Shown in pieces: positions 60,601-64,000 of a stretch of DNA of 64,000 nt; within the stretch, counting starts at the first letter, position 1, and each line of letters begins with the position of its first letter. The position numbers and the translations under genes are program-made. The stretch spans positions 1 through 64,000 of the forward strand of contig FJUW01000081.1 of assembly GCA_900074885.1 (NCBI GenBank), read 5' to 3'. The notes under the pieces are model-generated. The model saw only the letters and a list, made by a program, of their open reading frames with translations, ran no database searches and was not told where the DNA came from. The stretch is from Rhynchosporium graminicola. Its lineage: Eukaryota; Ascomycota; Leotiomycetes; Helotiales; Ploettnerulaceae.

Positions 60601-61714
60601 CGGAAGTACTCATTACTCAGTACTCCAAAGTTGAGAAAAGCACAATGGTCTCGTTGATGATTTTTGCTTTTTGTTAATCTCTTCTGCTGCTTCTGCTGCT
60701 TCTTTCTCTATGACCTTAAGTCATCCTTTGCGGTGTCTTCTACCATTATGAATCCCTTCATTCCGGAAGTTGGAGCAGTAGCCCGTGCTTTTCTCATCTC
60801 TGTACCTGCATGTTAAGTTTTCGTTTTGACCTTGCATGAGGGTCTCTTCCTTTTAGCTTAGTAGCCAAAGTGAAGTCTTTCAGGATACCGTCGTTGCGTC
60901 TAATTGCTGCTGCGACCGTCTCTGATTGCTTCGAGGATCATTTGATAGGAGAAAATATGACAGCTGCACTCGTCCTACCAAAGAGCCTGATGTCCGTTTC
61001 GCATGATTGCGCTTGGCCAGCGGTAGTGAAAGTGAGGATATAGAAGGCGCTGCCCATCAAATCTGACGAAGCCCTGATTGAGGGAACCAAGCCTAGCGGT
61101 GTCGTGGCATCCACAGTAGTGCTTTTCAGACTCAGAGTAGGCAATTTCCTGGTCCCAGTGGGATTTTGAAGGAATCTTGTTGAGAGCATGTGCCAACTGC
61201 GGCATCTGGTCTTAACGGAAAGCCATACTGCTTCCTCGGAAACCAGCGATGGGTTGAAATTGGAAATAGTGCAAAATTAGGACACCCAAACACGAATAGA
61301 CCGTGGCATGCGCATCTGAAATGGATGTTAACAAAAAAATTGTGTGATAAAGTTTTTATCAACAAGAGTTGGGTTGTGGGGAAAACGCTCCAAGTTCTTT
61401 ATTCATGTTTCCTTCACTTTAGCCTCAGGTGTCCTTGAGAAGAGTTGCAGCATTCTTGGCCCCAGCACTCTATTTGCGAAGTCTAGTACGTGACCAACTT
61501 CACGACACAGAAGCATTCGCAAGCACAAAAGAAGGGGCAAGACTGTGAGCAGTTTTTCCGAGGTAAACAATGATTTTATTTGCCAACCAATCGTAATCCT
61601 CGGGGAGCCCATCTATAACAAACAAGCGCTTCTCTATTGTAGTACCCAAGTCCCAGCGAGCGAAGCATCATCCACTTTGAGTAAATCCAACACATCACCA
61701 GCCTAAGTTGAGTA
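57697..61714. other. Intergenic, 4 kb, no gene recognised
   Basis: Contains three near-perfect CCCTATTCG units (about 58,306-58,333), a short CA run near 59,200, and a GCTTCT/GCTGCTTCT run (about 60,682-60,704). Open frames are short and overlapping. It includes the 3' flanks of both neighbouring genes. Confidence 0.5.
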
Positions 61715-62293
61715 TCACACTACCTCATAGATCCTCGAACGGGGTCTTGCAAGCGCAAAGTGAACAGGGAGCTCAGCAGGACTTCCTGGAATTCCAAAAA
61801 CGTCGTCTGGTAGCATTTGCGATTTCTCAGAGGTTGCAAAGTCCCTAATATCAGTATTCGAGGGATGATCACGAACGGCACCGGTGGTCAATTCATGCCA
61901 GAGAAGCATGGATCCACGATTTGTGCGGACCGAGCGTGGTGTCTCTTCAAGCAAAGCCGCCGCAGCAGCTTCAGCGGCCAGTCTCTCCTCTTCCTCCTTC
62001 CTTAGCCGAATATTCTTTTTGCGGACGATTTCCCAAAGAATCATGAGAGCGATGATTGATATTCCTCCGGCAACTCCTAGAGCCACGCCAACCAAATGTC
62101 CCGTGCTCATTCCTTTATGAGGTTCTGCGGTTGGAGACGAATCATCCGTAGTCTTTTGGTCTGCGACTGAAGCAACAGCGGCCGTCGGAGTCGGGCTATT
62201 TGAGGTTTCAAATTTCAAAGCGGTGGCTGGCATGCTGAGGAAGTTGGCCAGAACATGGGCTGCCAACATGGCGAGATGTGCGCGAGGATTCAT
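61715..62293 (-). CDS. Predicted single-pass membrane protein, unknown function
   Basis: 192 residues from an ATG in good context (GAAATGAAT). Residues 1-25 look like a signal peptide (LAMLAAHVLANFLSMPATA). A Ser/Thr/Pro-rich stretch to about 62 would be outside the cell. A membrane segment at 66-90 (LVGVALGVAGGISIIALMIL) is followed by RKKNIRLRKEEEE, a stop-transfer and cytoplasmic helix rich in Glu/Ala. The layout recalls fungal wall-sensor-like or mucin-like proteins, but no conserved family is recognised. No introns needed; an upstream exon cannot be excluded. Confidence 0.7.
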   Translation of the reverse strand: MNPRAHLAMLAAHVLANFLSMPATALKFETSNSPTPTAAVASVADQKTTDDSSPTAEPHKGMSTGHLVGVALGVAGGISIIALMILWEIVRKKNIRLRKEEEERLAAEAAAAALLEETPRSVRTNRGSMLLWHELTTGAVRDHPSNTDIRDFATSEKSQMLPDDVFGIPGSPAELPVHFALARPRSRIYEVV

Positions 62294-64000
62294 TTCGAGA
62301 TAAATGCTGTATGACAGAGGTGGGGTTGGTGACGAATTCTCCGGTTCAAGCTGAAATTGTGTAGTGGAAAAGGAAGGTCATTTTCCCCCATGAATGGCAC
62401 GTGTGGAGGAGGAAGCAATAAGTGAGGGATTTGTTGTTGTTGCTTGACAAAGGGTGAACTAGCCTTTTTTATTTGTTTCTCCGACGGAAAAGAGAATTGA
62501 TCATGCCTCCATTAGCTTCTCGGCTCTAACTTGACCTGACGCGAAAACTATCTTTCTTCCTTCTCAACAATGTTTAGGCTGAAGCATATGATATGATTCG
62601 TGGCTGAAGACCCCGTAAAGGTGTGTTATGAGTTCAATCTACATCCAACCAAATAAGGGATATCCACTTCATCAGTATAGATAGATAGCCAGTTTGGCGT
62701 GACTTTGGTTATTCCCAAATGCTTCCAGACTTCGATCAAACTAGGCAAGACCTCTATATAAATAGAGGCTCCAGCTGGGATTTAAACTAAGGGAAGTGGC
62801 AGTATCACTCTTATACTTTGTATTTCATGATGCAAACGCTCCGCCCTTTGGATTTCGTGACTCTGGTGTATCTGATAGAGCTTTTCAGGTGTGGACAGAA
62901 AGTTTTGCAGCATGAACTTTGCGACTTTTTTGACTTTTTTTGTTATTTCCCATGAGGGAAAGTGAATTCGTTGAATTGTCGCGAGTTTGCTGAGAGATTT
63001 CGCGTCTCACGCAGATTGAAGGCAATGAGCCATTCGAAATCACTCATAAGTTCCTACCAAGGACTTTACATTATCTCTCTGCAGCTGCTATCAATAGATT
63101 CGGCTCGCTGGCGCTATTCAACTTGTATATCAACCACCTAATACATTTTTTCCACGAATGCGATAAGGATCTGGGTAGCTCAAGGAGCTGGCATAAGCCG
63201 GCAAGATGATGGGCATTTGATTTCTACAGTATCTCTGATTCTAGAAAGCGCTTTTGAATATATGCGTAGGTATGGCCCAAAGACAAGTCGCGGACCTTGA
63301 AAGTTGTCAGTCATTGATATTGATGGCGATAGACATGATATCTACTATAAGAAGTGACCTGTTGAATTTCCAGCTCCAGATATCACCTTCATCATTAAAC
63401 AGGCATGGATTGTATTGACGGCCCGAAGCTGTGCATTTGGAAGGCTGATGGTCGTCAAGTTCAACACATCTTCAAACACGGCACAAAGGCCAAGTTCATC
63501 TCGCTGGCGAACATACATACCGCTTTAGAAGAGGGTACCTAATTCTCTGGAGTCTGATTTCCGAAACCAGGTCAATAAACGATATCATCAAAGCATACAC
63601 TAAGGGAGATACATTCGGAAATGCCGTGGTAAGTTCGGATCGAAGAATAAAGGCTGTACCGAAATGGATGTCTGCAGTAATCACCTCATGGCGACCTGCA
63701 GGATGTCTCGTGTGTTTATAATCATCCATGCAGAGGCAGTGCTTCCATCGGCTGTCAGCACACTGCAAGGCTGCGTGCAGGCGGGGAATATTCTGGGTGG
63801 ATTAGTCGAGATAATGAGAATACAGATGGGTCGTTGATGAGGCTCAAAGTTTAATATTGATGGGTCGTTGTCGTTGGCTAAGGAGTTATGCTACATACTC
63901 CACTTTGCATATATTTGTGCATTTTGTGCTTAAAGAACTCCCATCCTCGTCTCACTTCAGCGCTAATGCACTCCCCAGATTTTGATAATGCATACTTCCT
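62294..64000. other. Right end of window, no confident gene
   Basis: A 7-bp hairpin CCTCTAT/ATAGAGG with an internal TATAAATA lies at 62,751-62,768. About 60 bp downstream an ATG at 62,827 opens a 42-codon frame ending at 62,955, which I do not consider proven. Another frame (minus 63,496-63,768) has no recognised domain. Confidence 0.4.

Overview
The window looks like a chromosome segment of a filamentous ascomycete (Pezizomycotina). A leotiomycete is my guess from overall protein character, not a demonstrated placement. Genes have short GT-AG introns (48-91 bp). Two large blocks carry the footprint of repeat-induced point mutation (RIP): CpA/TpG almost gone, TpA in excess, CpG kept. These are a transposon graveyard at 1 to about 21,430 and a second nested insertion block at 39,188-46,132. 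The rest is ordinary composition with few, well separated genes.

Region 1 to about 21,430 is a nest of dead transposons. A Copia pol remnant (1 to about 3,297) abuts a 5'-truncated Ty3/gypsy chromovirus. That chromovirus is split by a second copy of the same family (7,954-15,730, 268-bp LTRs, target duplication CTATC). It resumes after the insertion and ends with its own 268-bp LTR at 17,001. Next come a minus-strand LTR-element fragment (LTR plus gag zinc knuckle) and a Tc1/mariner-type DDE transposase relic. Both chromovirus copies carry a degenerate antisense reading frame between the chromodomain and the 3' LTR. The LTR/leader pair shows Tf1-like self-priming complementarity.

Region about 21,430-39,160 is the gene island: an ankyrin-BTB/BTB protein (-), a NIMA kinase (+, divergent, 384 bp away), a Rab escort protein (-, with a one-base frame break), a ferric-reductase/NOX-like flavocytochrome (-), and the exosome subunit Rrp43 (+). 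A decaying tandem repeat lies at 28,139-28,560.

Region 39,156-46,861 holds the most striking structure. A four-helix SUR7/PalI-like membrane-protein gene is cut by a minus-strand Copia element (39,188-46,132, 314-bp LTRs, target duplication ATAAT). Removing the element and one duplication restores one frame of 252 codons that ends at a natural stop and contains four premature stops; three of these fit C-to-T at CpA. The Copia element itself holds three later insertions, each with a perfect 5-bp target duplication: a 1.39-kb non-autonomous LTR element, a 202-bp solo LTR and a 125-bp TG...CA element.

Region 46,862-64,000 is gene-poor but not RIP-like, with an assembly gap in a poly-C tract (48,783-48,905). 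It contains a two-finger C2H2 factor resembling the conidiation regulator FlbC (56,549-57,696) after about 9.7 kb without a recognisable gene, and a single-pass membrane protein (61,715-62,293, -).
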